A DNA stretch of 33,153 bases from JAIRLS01 sp031551455 (GTDB taxonomy: Bacteria; Bacteroidota; Bacteroidia; Bacteroidales; UBA4181). The translations under genes were made by a program, and so were the position numbers. Positions within the stretch are counted from its first letter, which is position 1; each line of letters begins with the position of its first letter. Shown piece after piece: positions 1 to 7,132 of this stretch. The stretch spans positions 1-33,153 of the forward strand of contig JAVBNP010000195.1 of the NCBI GenBank assembly GCA_031551455.1. The letters are read 5' to 3'. The notes under the pieces were generated by a model. The model was not told where the DNA came from and did no database searches. It saw nothing but the letters and a program-made list of their open reading frames with translations.

Positions 1-1
1 C

Positions 2-295
2 GCGTGGCCCACGGCCGAGATTGCGGTGATGGGCGCGAGCGGAGCCACCGAAGTACTTTTCGGACGACAAATCAAATCGATGGAAAATCCCGAAGAGAAA
101 GCCAAGTTCGTTACCGAAAAGGAACAGGAGTATACCGACAAATTTGCCAACCCGTACGTTGCCGCCAAGTTCGGCTTCATCGACGACGTGATCGAACCGC
201 GCAACACTCGTTTTCGCGTTATTAGGGCTTTGCAGGCATTGGCTACCAAGAAGGATACCAATCCGCCCAAGAAACACGGCAATATTCCCTTGTAA
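2..295 (+). CDS. mmdA: Methylmalonyl-CoA/propionyl-CoA carboxyltransferase alpha subunit, C-terminal part (5' truncated by window)
   Basis: The open frame enters from the window edge (AWPTAEIAVMGA...) and stops with TAA at 293-295, so the ATG at 26 is internal and not the start. The visible 97 residues match the end of the biotin-dependent carboxyltransferase family (crotonase-like fold): the GASGATEVLF segment, then a Y-A-KFGFIDDVIEP motif and the R.RVIRALQAL tail. In this family the subunit moves a carboxyl group between methylmalonyl-CoA (or propionyl-CoA) and biotin. It is followed after 17 nt by the gamma subunit, then the biotin carrier and the membrane beta subunit, which makes a Na+-pumping methylmalonyl-CoA decarboxylase more likely than a soluble carboxylase. 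Substrate choice is inferred from family and context. Confidence 0.93.
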   Translation, partial: AWPTAEIAVMGASGATEVLFGRQIKSMENPEEKAKFVTEKEQEYTDKFANPYVAAKFGFIDDVIEPRNTRFRVIRALQALATKKDTNPPKKHGNIPL

Positions 296-312
296 TCGAA
301 ATACGCATCAGC

Positions 313-1254
313 ATGAAAAAAATGATCAAAATAACGATTACATGTTGGGTGACACTGTTGTCAATCCTTGCAACAATTTCCGTCACGGCGCAGGAAATGC
401 GGGATCCGTCATCGTCTCCACCCGTTTTCGAAGCATATGACCCGTTGATTCCTCAATTGTTTGCCTTCGACAAGAAGAATAACATTTTTGCGGGCATCAA
501 CAACGTCGATAACAAAATCGTGTTGCTCAACCGCGAAGGTAACGAGCTGAAAATTTATGCCGATTATGTGGTTGATGTCGTGAAAAAACGCCATGACACA
601 CAGCATATATATCGTCCGAAAAGCGTGGCGATATACGATGATTACGTGGTAGTCCTTGCATCGCATCGCGACAGTTGTTACATGGCGGTGCTCGATTTGA
701 AGGGAAATATGGTTAAAAAACTGATCTTCCCCGGTGAAGCGAGCGCATTCAGTTACAGCCCGTCGGCCAAGGAATTGTACATTGCCGGCGAAACGGTCAC
801 GGGATTTGATGTCATTGCATTGGATGCAAGTAACGGGATGAATCGTCTCGATCTGCAACAGGCGGCGGCAAAACATTACCGCAAACCTCGATTGTCGGAA
901 ATCATTGCGGTTGAAGATCCATGGGGTATCGGAATGGCGGTTATCGCCATGAGTGTAGTGTTTCTTGCCCTGTTGATGCTTTACCTTGTGTTCAAGAACG
1001 TGGGTAAATCGTTGATTTCGCTGCAGGATCGCAGACGTCAAAAATCCGAATCCGTAACGGAAAAAGTCGGAGGTATTTCCACCAAAGACATCAGCGGCGA
1101 AGTGTATGCGGCCATCTCGGCGGCCATCCATCTATACAACGAGGAATTGCACGATGAGGAAAATACCGTATTGACCATCAACAAAGTATCGCGTACGTAT
1201 TCGCCATGGAGCTCGAAGATCCACGGATTAAACACCTATTTTAACAAACGATAA
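313..1254 (+). CDS. OadG-family gamma subunit of sodium-pump decarboxylase with N-terminal extracytoplasmic extension
   Basis: The protein has 313 residues. An N-terminal signal/anchor (about 5-26, ending near VTA-QE) is followed by about 170 residues of short repeated beta-strand units (FDKKNNIFAGI..., KSVAIYDDYVVVLAS, SYSPSAKELYIAGE) resembling part of an NHL/beta-propeller. A hydrophobic helix follows at about 205-227 (WGIGMAVIAMSVVFLALLML), typical of OadG, and the tail ends with SPWSSKIHGLN. Classical OadG subunits are only about 80-100 residues, so the first two thirds are an addition. Gamma subunits stabilise the decarboxylase complex and tether the carrier. Its position between the alpha subunit and the biotin carrier supports this. 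The propeller reading comes from sequence rhythm only. Confidence 0.82.
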   Translation: MKKMIKITITCWVTLLSILATISVTAQEMRDPSSSPPVFEAYDPLIPQLFAFDKKNNIFAGINNVDNKIVLLNREGNELKIYADYVVDVVKKRHDTQHIYRPKSVAIYDDYVVVLASHRDSCYMAVLDLKGNMVKKLIFPGEASAFSYSPSAKELYIAGETVTGFDVIALDASNGMNRLDLQQAAAKHYRKPRLSEIIAVEDPWGIGMAVIAMSVVFLALLMLYLVFKNVGKSLISLQDRRRQKSESVTEKVGGISTKDISGEVYAAISAAIHLYNEELHDEENTVLTINKVSRTYSPWSSKIHGLNTYFNKR

Positions 1255-1270
1255 GGCCCCACCCCCCTTA

Positions 1271-1291
1271 CCCCTCCCCCAAAGGGAGGGG
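1271..1291. repeat. C-rich/G-rich hairpin repeat inside the decarboxylase operon
   Basis: CCCCTCCC (1271-1278) pairs perfectly with GGGAGGGG (1284-1291) around the loop CCAAA. It lies 17 nt after the gamma-subunit stop. Such CCCCTCCCCCAAAGGGAGGGG palindromes resemble dispersed intergenic repeats of bacterial genomes. There is no T-tract, so it does not look like a simple terminator. Confidence 0.7.
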
Positions 1292-1391
1292 GGACGTGCC
1301 TCTAAAAGGCCGAGGGAAGCCACCTTAAGTAATCCATAAAAAATAATAAATAAATGAAGCCTCTTTTGCAGTAATATCCTTGCAAAGCGTT

Positions 1392-1429
1392 CTTACCCCT
1401 TCTCCTTGGGAGAGGGGGTTGGGGGTGAG
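1392..1429. repeat. Second, two-tier hairpin repeat before the biotin carrier gene
   Basis: The outer arms CTTACCCC (1392-1399) and GGGGTGAG (1422-1429) pair with one G:U, and the inner arms TCTCC (1401-1405) and GGAGA (1409-1413) close a 3-nt loop. When translated on the minus strand it gives the artefactual peptide TPNPLSQGEGVR, a common spurious product of such repeats. It sits 22 nt upstream of the biotin-carrier ATG, within the operon. Confidence 0.7.
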
Positions 1430-1450
1430 GCTTTTTAAACATCCATACAA

Positions 1451-1876
1451 ATGAATAAATATAAATTCACCATCAACGGAACCAACTATTCCGTTGAAAT
1501 CAATAGTGTTGAAGATCAAACCATACGATTGGAAGTGAACGGAACTCCGTATTCGGTCCTTGTCGACAAAGAAGTAAAACAAACCAAAACGCCCAAACTG
1601 GTACGTTCGGTAGCGGTCCCTTCCACCGACCAAGCTGCCGAAGTGAAGGCTTCCGCCAAAACGGGAACCATTAAATCACCGCTTCCGGGTACCATATTAG
1701 ATATTTTTGTTAAACCGGGCGATAAAGTAAGCATCGGACAACGGATAATATTGCTGGAAGCCATGAAAATGGAAAACAATATCGAATCGGACAAGGCCGG
1801 AACGGTGACTGAGGTAAAAGTATCCAAAGGAAGCGCCGTAATGGAGGGCGACGTGTTAATCGTTATAGGAGAATAA
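1451..1876 (+). CDS. mmdC: Biotin carboxyl carrier subunit of the decarboxylase
   Basis: The protein has 141 residues. The C-terminal 75 or so form a biotinyl/lipoyl domain with the hallmark EAMKMEN, whose lysine (K106) is the expected biotinylation site. A KSPLPGTI start of the domain and a proline/alanine-rich linker (about residues 45-65) precede it, and the N-terminal 40 residues form the small domain seen in BCCP-like subunits of this complex. It carries CO2 from the carboxyltransferase to the membrane beta subunit. The next gene begins 4 nt after the stop, so the two are probably translationally coupled. A 196-nt gap with two hairpin repeats separates it from the gamma gene. It could equally be named for an oxaloacetate or glutaconyl-CoA decarboxylase. 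Confidence 0.92.
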   Translation: MNKYKFTINGTNYSVEINSVEDQTIRLEVNGTPYSVLVDKEVKQTKTPKLVRSVAVPSTDQAAEVKASAKTGTIKSPLPGTILDIFVKPGDKVSIGQRIILLEAMKMENNIESDKAGTVTEVKVSKGSAVMEGDVLIVIGE

Positions 1877-1880
1877 GGTT

Positions 1881-3053
1881 ATGATAACACTTCAAGCTTT
1901 CTCCGGGTTCTTCGATTTCGTGAAGAACCAGATGGTTCAATTCTTTGAGTACACGGCATTTGCCAATTTTACGCTGGGACATGTATTGATGATCAGTATC
2001 GGGCTGGCATTCATTGCGATGGCTATCATCAAAGAATACGAGCCGTTGCTGCTGATACCGATCGGGTTTGGCATCATTATCGGTAACATCCCGTTCTATC
2101 CCGGATTGACCATCGGAATTTACGAAGACGGCAGCGTATTGAACATCCTCTACCATGGGGTACGAAACGGCTGGTATCCGCCGCTTATCTTTTTGGGTAT
2201 CGGAGCGATGACCGATTTTTCGGCATTGATATCGAATCCCAAATTAATGTTGATCGGCGCCGCGGCGCAATTGGGGATTTTCGGTGCATACGCCATCGCA
2301 TTGCTTATCGGATTTACTCCCGCCGAAGCGGGCGCCATCGGAATTATCGGCGGCGCCGACGGACCGACGGCTATCTTTACCGCATCGAAACTGGCTCCCG
2401 ATCTGTTGGGCGCCGTGGCCGTATCGGCTTATTCGTACATGGCACTTGTTCCGGTAATTCAACCGCCCGTCATGCGTTTGTTCACCACGCAAAAAGAACG
2501 CCTTATTCGAATGAAGGCGCCTCGTCAAGTATCTCGGTTCGAAAAAATCATGTTCCCGATCATCGGTATTCTCCTCACCTGTTTCATCGTTCCTTCGGGC
2601 TTGCCTTTGTTGGGAATGTTGTTCTTCGGAAACCTGTTGAAAGAAAGCGGCGTAACCAAGCGTTTGGCCAATACGGCCAGCGGTCCGATGATCGACATCG
2701 TAACCATCCTCATCGGGTTAACGGTTGGGGCTTCCACGCAAGCAACCACTTTTCTTACTGCCAAATCGATCGGTATTTTCGGATTGGGAGCGGCATCGTT
2801 CATTATTGCCACGGCAGGTGGTGTTCTTTTCGTAAAATTCATCAATCTGTTCCTCAAAGAGGGCAACAAAATCAACCCGTTGATCGGAAATGCGGGAGTA
2901 TCGGCCGTACCCGACAGCGCCCGCGTATCGCAGGTGATCGGTCAAGAGTACGACAGGACGAATCATCTGTTGATGCACGCCATGGGACCGAACGTAGCCG
3001 GTGTCATCGGAAGCGCCGTTGCGGCAGGGATATTGTTGAGTTTCTTGTATTAA
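1881..3053 (+). CDS. mmdB: Sodium ion-translocating decarboxylase beta subunit (OadB/MmdB family)
   Basis: The protein is a 390-residue polytopic membrane protein with about 9-11 hydrophobic segments. It contains the OadB signature GGADGPTAIF near residue 155, whose aspartate is implicated in Na+ binding and carboxybiotin decarboxylation in the family. The segment TILIGLTVGASTQATTFL and the C-terminal GPNVAGVIGSAVAAG are also typical. It couples decarboxylation of carboxybiotin to Na+ export. It is the last gene of the operon, followed about 95 nt later by a strong hairpin. Length and motifs are complete, and no defect is seen. Confidence 0.95.
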   Translation: MITLQAFSGFFDFVKNQMVQFFEYTAFANFTLGHVLMISIGLAFIAMAIIKEYEPLLLIPIGFGIIIGNIPFYPGLTIGIYEDGSVLNILYHGVRNGWYPPLIFLGIGAMTDFSALISNPKLMLIGAAAQLGIFGAYAIALLIGFTPAEAGAIGIIGGADGPTAIFTASKLAPDLLGAVAVSAYSYMALVPVIQPPVMRLFTTQKERLIRMKAPRQVSRFEKIMFPIIGILLTCFIVPSGLPLLGMLFFGNLLKESGVTKRLANTASGPMIDIVTILIGLTVGASTQATTFLTAKSIGIFGLGAASFIIATAGGVLFVKFINLFLKEGNKINPLIGNAGVSAVPDSARVSQVIGQEYDRTNHLLMHAMGPNVAGVIGSAVAAGILLSFLY

Positions 3054-3146
3054 CAAAATATTGACGTGATTTAGTTTTCGACAACAAGAAGATTGATTTC
3101 GAGATCAACGCAATATCGACGATAGTCAACAACAATTGTTTTTATG

Positions 3147-3176
3147 ACAAAAGCCCGTATCAAAGCGGGCTTTTGT
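3147..3176. terminator. Bidirectional terminator between the decarboxylase operon and the methyltransferase
   Basis: A perfect 11-bp stem (ACAAAAGCCCG at 3147-3157 with CGGGCTTTTGT at 3166-3176) surrounds an 8-nt loop. T-rich flanks exist on both strands, which suits the two convergent genes that end at 3053 (+) and 3198 (-). Confidence 0.85.
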
Positions 3177-3197
3177 ATATTCGAGAAAATATTTCCG

Positions 3198-3911
3198 TTA
3201 TTTCAATCCGATAAAAGAAGCAAAACAAAGGTTTTTATGCAATATGTCCATTTTGCGGAACCCGACACTTTTCATCAAATCCGTTTGATAATTCAACGAA
3301 CGAGGCGAATCTTCTTTTTCGATATAGTCCAATACTTTGTTTTTATATTCGACACCCGCTAAATTCTCCAAATAATCGCCGTATTTTTCCCAAATATACT
3401 CCGTCAGCGTATCGGAATCTTGAACAACGAGATCCGAAATCATCAAACACCCTCCGGGCTTGAGAATTCGGTAAAGTTTCGAGAATGTACGAAACCAGTC
3501 GGCATCATCCCTCAAGTGGTGCAAAACGGCTCCGGCCAAAATCAAATCGAACCGATTATCCGCCAAGTCGGCTATTCGGATATCGCTTTGAACAATCTCC
3601 ACCTTACCGTTCGTCACAGCCGAAACACGTTCAAACGCTTTATCCAGCATCGGCTTGCTTAGGTCGAGTAACGTGCAATTCATGTTCGGCAATTTCGAAA
3701 GCATCTTCAGTGTGTAATTTCCGGCACCGCATCCGACATCCAAAAGACAATCGGCATGCGGCGTCAACCTTTTTGCCGCTTCCGTCAACATTTCGAGCGA
3801 TACGACCGCATCGACAACGGAACTCTGACCTGTTTCGAGGTTGGCAAATCGCTCAACATCTTTATCGAAACGCACTCTGATCTCTTCCGTGGTTGATTTG
3901 GAATCGTTCAT
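3198..3911 (-). CDS. Class I SAM-dependent methyltransferase
   Basis: The protein has 237 residues. SAM-binding motif I is LLDVGCGAGNYTL (about 56-68). It is followed by an acidic residue at the end of strand 2 (LLDLSKPML), DI (VQSDIRIADL) and a post-II motif (LILAGAVLHHL), then LKPGGCLMISDL, the usual order of a Methyltransf_11/25 Rossmann domain. The substrate cannot be told. The N-terminal helix (about 10-50) and a C-terminal region rich in aromatic and charged residues could form the acceptor site. The start is ATG at 3911. It is convergent with the decarboxylase operon and 67 nt downstream of the YgbA-like gene on the same strand, so the two may be cotranscribed. Confidence 0.88.
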   Translation of the reverse strand: MNDSKSTTEEIRVRFDKDVERFANLETGQSSVVDAVVSLEMLTEAAKRLTPHADCLLDVGCGAGNYTLKMLSKLPNMNCTLLDLSKPMLDKAFERVSAVTNGKVEIVQSDIRIADLADNRFDLILAGAVLHHLRDDADWFRTFSKLYRILKPGGCLMISDLVVQDSDTLTEYIWEKYGDYLENLAGVEYKNKVLDYIEKEDSPRSLNYQTDLMKSVGFRKMDILHKNLCFASFIGLK

Positions 3912-3978
3912 AAATTTCGGTTTTTATTAACGTAAAATTAAAAAATGTCGCAAAATTTCGAATAATCCGGTCCATTGC

Positions 3979-4293
3979 TTATTTTTTCGGATACTTCCGA
4001 CCAAACACTTGCCGGAAATGCCTCACCGCATCAATCGGGTAACGAAAAATCATTCGAGGTCCGGAAAACCGCATCACCTCTCTTATTTTTTCCCGATACT
4101 GCGGTTGATAACAATGAACAGAACATGTATTGCACGCCGGTTTGTTGTCTCCAAAAGGACAACGCTCCAATCGTTCGAGCGCATAATCCCCCAATTGTTT
4201 GCAATCGGCGCAAAGCATTTTTTTACCGCCGTGTTTGGAACGACAATAAATACGGATCATTTTGGAAACCGTGACTTTTTCCCGAGTATTCAT
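3979..4293 (-). CDS. YgbA-like nitrosative-stress (nitrous oxide-stimulated promoter) family protein
   Basis: The protein has 105 residues from ATG at 4293. The sequence M-RIYCR-KHG...LCADC...YA-ERLERCPFG..KPACNTCSVHCY-P..REKIREVMRFSGPRM is the pattern of the YgbA_NO family (E. coli YgbA, a member of the NO-responsive NsrR regulon). At least seven cysteines in CxxC / C-x2-C-x3-C spacing suggest metal or Fe-S binding. The frame is open up to a TTG at 4338, but that codon lies inside the -7 box of the putative promoter, so 4293 is preferred (5' leader about 35 nt). The gene is divergent from an AraC-type regulator and shares promoter DNA with it, which suggests but does not prove control by that regulator. 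The biochemical role is unknown. Confidence 0.85.
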   Translation of the reverse strand: MNTREKVTVSKMIRIYCRSKHGGKKMLCADCKQLGDYALERLERCPFGDNKPACNTCSVHCYQPQYREKIREVMRFSGPRMIFRYPIDAVRHFRQVFGRKYPKK

Positions 4294-4335
4294 TGGCGAA
4301 TACGATTTACCGTGGTTATTATCGCAAACATTCCG

Positions 4336-4367
4336 CAAAGATAGATTGATGCAAACATTATTTCAAA
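4336..4367 (-). promoter_or_regulatory. Promoter of the YgbA-like gene
   Basis: On the minus strand, TTTG (4367-4364), a 20-nt spacer and TATCTTTG (4343-4336) match the Bacteroidota housekeeping pattern TTTG-N19..21-TAnnTTTG. Expected transcription starts near 4329, upstream of the ATG at 4293. Confidence 0.7.
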
Positions 4368-4392
4368 ACCCGGTTGAAATGAAATACATTTG
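4361..4392 (+). promoter_or_regulatory. Promoter of the AraC-family regulator
   Basis: On the plus strand, TTTC (4361-4364, one off TTTG), a 20-nt spacer and TACATTTG (4385-4392) lie 20 nt before the ATG at 4413. The -33 element overlaps the -33 element of the opposing promoter, so a protein bound here would affect both genes. Confidence 0.65.
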
Positions 4393-4412
4393 CAAGCGCA
4401 ATATGTTCGAAA

Positions 4413-5291
4413 ATGAAATCGATTCCGCAGTACGCTTTTTACAAAACGAAATACGGCGACGAACTTCTCATTGATGTGGTGAATCTTAAGGCTGTCAAGA
4501 AATACCTCACGGAAAATCCCGTCCATACATTGATCTATTACGACATTACATTAATATCCGAAGGTTCGGGCTTTTTTCGCATCGACGAGCGGGAATATAC
4601 CGTAAAACCGGGTGATGTTGTTTTCTCGCAACCGGGACAAATACGCATGTGGGATAAAGACAACATTACGGACGGGGATGCATTGATTTTTGAAGAGGAA
4701 TTTTTGTTGACGTTTTTCAATGACCCGGATTTTCTGCGGCATCTTTCTTATTTCCGACCCGAATCCTCTTCCCGGTTACGTCTTGACGATGAAACTTATG
4801 CTCGAATTTCGGGTTTGATCAAAAACATCAAAACGGAAATAGACACTTATCGGGTAAAAGACAAGCATATACTGAGGGCGTTGCTGTACGAAACGTTGAT
4901 GTTGCTCGACAGGGCATACCTAAAAGTCGATAAGCCGGCAGAAGAAAATCCGAAAATAACCAATCGGTATATCGAAAAATTTGCAAATTTGGTAAATGCC
5001 GATATCAAACAGCATCGCGACGTTCGATACTATGCGGATAAATTATGTATCACGCCGAACCATCTGAACGAATCGGTTAAAAAGGCAACAGGCATTAACG
5101 CAAAACAATATATCGGCAATAAAATTACGCGGGAAGCAAAAAAACTACTGATTTATACCGATTTATCGATATCGGAAGCAGCCTCGGACTTGGGCTTTGA
5201 CGATGCCGCTTATTTCATTCGCTTCTTTCGGAAACAAACGGGATATACGCCTTCGGAATACCGCAAAATCATAAAACAAAAAAATCCGTAA
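4413..5291 (+). CDS. AraC-family transcriptional regulator
   Basis: The protein has 292 residues. The N-terminal half (about 1-150) has a cupin-like pattern (GSGFFRIDEREYTVKPGDVVFSQPGQ) like AraC_binding sensor domains. The C-terminal 100 residues hold two helix-turn-helix motifs: DVRYYADKLCITPNHLNESVKK and LSISEAASDLGFDDAAYFIRFFRKQTGYTPSEYR. The second is the strongly conserved AraC recognition unit. The protein is cytoplasmic and DNA-binding. The inducer is unknown. It is divergent from the YgbA-like gene with overlapping promoters. The next gene downstream is the PUL sigma factor, about 130 nt away. Confidence 0.93.
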   Translation: MKSIPQYAFYKTKYGDELLIDVVNLKAVKKYLTENPVHTLIYYDITLISEGSGFFRIDEREYTVKPGDVVFSQPGQIRMWDKDNITDGDALIFEEEFLLTFFNDPDFLRHLSYFRPESSSRLRLDDETYARISGLIKNIKTEIDTYRVKDKHILRALLYETLMLLDRAYLKVDKPAEENPKITNRYIEKFANLVNADIKQHRDVRYYADKLCITPNHLNESVKKATGINAKQYIGNKITREAKKLLIYTDLSISEAASDLGFDDAAYFIRFFRKQTGYTPSEYRKIIKQKNP

Positions 5292-5300
5292 AAAGTACCG
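5281..5300 (+). repeat. 20-nt shared word, copy 1
   Basis: AAAATCCGTAAAAAGTACCG overlaps the last codons of the AraC gene and lies about 85 nt upstream of the PUL sigma-gene promoter region. An identical copy is at 14914-14933, upstream of a lipoprotein gene. It may be a regulator site or a dispersed repeat fragment. Confidence 0.5.
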
Positions 5301-5361
5301 CGGCCCTCAAATAAAAGGATATATGGCAAATCTCGGGCCTGCCGTAAATACGAATACTTTT

Positions 5362-5398
5362 CGACAAAATCGTTTGTCGGGATTTTGATGTATATTTG
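5362..5398 (+). promoter_or_regulatory. Inverted repeat and -7 box upstream of the PUL sigma factor
   Basis: CGACAAA (5362-5368) and TTTGTCG (5373-5379) form a perfect dyad with a 4-nt centre. Twelve nt later is TATATTTG (5391-5398), a full TAnnTTTG -7 box. No clean -33 TTTG stands at the usual distance. Instead the dyad occupies that region, as expected for an activator or repressor site. Confidence 0.5.
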
Positions 5399-5423
5399 TT
5401 TTCGGAACCTACACTTCATTATT

Positions 5424-5981
5424 TTGACAAAAAACTTAAAAAATATTGACTTCAAGCATATTTATGTAACCCATTTTTCGAGGATGAAACGTTTTGCCGA
5501 AGAATATATTTTGTCGGGGGAAGACGCCGAAAACATTGTTCAGGATGTTTTTTTGGAACTATGGGAAAAAAGAGACGTATTGTCCATGCCGATTAACATG
5601 ACTGCCTTTTTGTTTACAAGCGTCAAGAACAGGTGTATCGATTATTTGAGACATAAAGTGGTTGTCGGAAAAATCGCAAAAAAAATACGGGAAGAACAAT
5701 TACTTATTTTAAAGATGAAATTCGAATCGTTGGAAGCATTCGATCGGGATATTTCGCTAAACGACGACATTGAAACCGCTTTGACCCGAGCCGTTGATTC
5801 CTTACCCGAAAAATGTCGTCGAATTTTTATCAAAAGTCGCATCGAAGGAAAAAAACAAAAAGAAATAGCAACCGAACTCAATATTTCCGTCCATACCGTT
5901 GAGACACAGATGACAATTGCTTATAAAAAACTGCGTTCCGCATTAAAAAATTATCTGCCTTTGCTATTATTTTTACAATAA
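5424..5981 (+). CDS. ECF (sigma-70 family) RNA polymerase sigma factor of the PUL
   Basis: The region-2 core FAEEYILSGEDAENIVQDVFLELWEKR and the region-4 helix-turn-helix LPEKCRRIFIKSRIEGKKQKEIATELNISVHTVETQM are clear, so it is a group IV (ECF) sigma of the Bacteroidota sigma/FecR type. The frame is open to codons at 5385/5388, but those overlap the TATATTTG box. A TTG at 5424 gives 185 residues, close to the usual length, so it is proposed as the start (ATG 5484 would cut region 2). It should recruit RNA polymerase to the susC promoter when released by the FecR protein encoded 57 nt downstream. Confidence 0.88.
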   Translation: MTKNLKNIDFKHIYVTHFSRMKRFAEEYILSGEDAENIVQDVFLELWEKRDVLSMPINMTAFLFTSVKNRCIDYLRHKVVVGKIAKKIREEQLLILKMKFESLEAFDRDISLNDDIETALTRAVDSLPEKCRRIFIKSRIEGKKQKEIATELNISVHTVETQMTIAYKKLRSALKNYLPLLLFLQ

Positions 5982-6038
5982 ATCAAATTTTTCTCGATTT
6001 CGTTTGGCGGATTTTCTCGACTTGTACGACTACTAAAT

Positions 6039-6992
6039 ATGGAAGAGAAAATAATCGAATATCTCGAAGGAAAAATGCCCGAAGCGGAAATTTCGGATTT
6101 TTTGCATCTCATCGAATCGAACCGGCAATTGAAAGATACGTTCGTTCGGATGCAGAATACTCGTGCGCTGTTGAACATGCTTCCCGAGAAAAAAGATGAA
6201 TTCGAGGGAAAATCGGGTTATCTGCGATTCATGCAAATCGTTCGTCGCAAAACCGGTCGCAAAATATTAATGAAAATTGCCGCATGTGCGGCAACCGGTG
6301 CTTTGCTTGTTGTCGGAACCTATTTTTTCGCGGGTGGATTTTCCGAAAGATCCAACAGTGCGATGAACGAGATTTTCGTTCCGGCCGGACAACGGGTAAG
6401 ATTGACGCTCGGTGACGGATCAAAGGTATGGCTCAATGCAAAATCAACATTAAAGTATCCTTCCGATTTTTCCAGCGAAAGGTGCGTAACATTGTCGGGC
6501 GAAGCTTTTTTCGAAGTAACGGCCGATCCCGAAAGACCATTCATGGTTACCGCCAAAGGATTGAATATTGTCGCATTGGGCACCAAATTTAATGTGTGCG
6601 GTTATCCCGACGACGGTGTTACGCAAGCTTCGTTGGTGGAAGGATGTATTAAAGTTCGGTGCGACTCGGGACAAGAAATACTGCTTTCGCCCAATCGAAA
6701 AGTACGGCTCGAAAACGGCAAAATGATATCGGAACCCGCGGAACACGCCGATTATTTTTTATGGACGGAGGGAATATACAGTTTCGAGAACGAACCGTTA
6801 CGTAACATTATTCGGAAACTGGAACGATATTACGATGTGAAGATCGAAACAAAAAATTTATCGATACTTGATTGCGAATACACGGGAAAATTTCGACAAC
6901 GAGACGGTGTGGACATGATTTTGAGACTCATGCAAAAGATTCATCCCTTTCGGTTTGAGCGAAAAGATGATGTATATACACTAAAGGAATAA
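6039..6992 (+). CDS. FecR-family anti-sigma factor (inner-membrane)
   Basis: The protein has 317 residues. A short cytoplasmic N-terminal region (1-75) is followed by one membrane helix (about 78-98, IAACAATGALLVVGTYFFAG). The periplasmic FecR domain (about 112-205) contains VPAGQRVRLTLGDGSKVWLNAKSTLKYP and GEAFFEVTADPERPFMV. The DUF4974 tail (about 245-315) contains FENEPLRNIIRKLERYYDV. In the family, the cytoplasmic part holds the sigma factor and the periplasmic part receives the signal from the STN domain of a cognate SusC/FecA-type receptor. Such a receptor, with an STN domain, is encoded immediately downstream, so sigma/FecR/SusC form one signalling set. Length and domains are intact. 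Confidence 0.93.
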   Translation: MEEKIIEYLEGKMPEAEISDFLHLIESNRQLKDTFVRMQNTRALLNMLPEKKDEFEGKSGYLRFMQIVRRKTGRKILMKIAACAATGALLVVGTYFFAGGFSERSNSAMNEIFVPAGQRVRLTLGDGSKVWLNAKSTLKYPSDFSSERCVTLSGEAFFEVTADPERPFMVTAKGLNIVALGTKFNVCGYPDDGVTQASLVEGCIKVRCDSGQEILLSPNRKVRLENGKMISEPAEHADYFLWTEGIYSFENEPLRNIIRKLERYYDVKIETKNLSILDCEYTGKFRQRDGVDMILRLMQKIHPFRFERKDDVYTLKE

Positions 6993-7048
6993 ATATAAAC
7001 CATAAAACGGAGGAATGCCCATGAAGTAATAAAACGAAAAAACAAAAA

Positions 7049-7076
7049 GCGACAGGTACTTGCCGGTACCTATCGC
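7049..7076 (+). promoter_or_regulatory. Hairpin in the fecR-susC spacer
   Basis: GCGACAGGTAC (7049-7059) pairs with GTACCTATCGC (7066-7076) with one mismatch and a 6-nt loop (TTGCCG). It lies 56 nt upstream of the susC ATG and lacks a T-tract. It may be an mRNA leader structure or a dyad near the sigma-dependent promoter. No TAnnTTTG box was found in this 140-nt spacer, consistent with an ECF-type promoter. Confidence 0.5.
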
Positions 7077-7132
7077 CGAAAAGCAAATACCAAACTCGAA
7101 GAAATCTGTATTCACTTACCAAAAACAAAGAT

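Noticed and set aside
409..1131. 240-codon open frame on the minus strand
   Set aside because: Antisense to the OadG-like gene, no family features, and it has no place in the operon.
1325..1633. 102-codon open frame on the minus strand containing TPNPLSQGEGVR
   Set aside because: The peptide is the translation of the palindromic repeat at 1392-1429; the rest is antisense to the biotin carrier gene.
4294..4338. N-terminal extension of the YgbA-like protein from TTG 4338
   Set aside because: The TTG lies within the TATCTTTG promoter box, so it would not be on the transcript.
7015..7029. Tiny frame ATG CCC ATG AAG TAA preceded by GGAGG, as a leader peptide for susC
   Set aside because: Five codons with a chance purine-rich site; no regulatory codon run, and Shine-Dalgarno sites are unusual in Bacteroidota.
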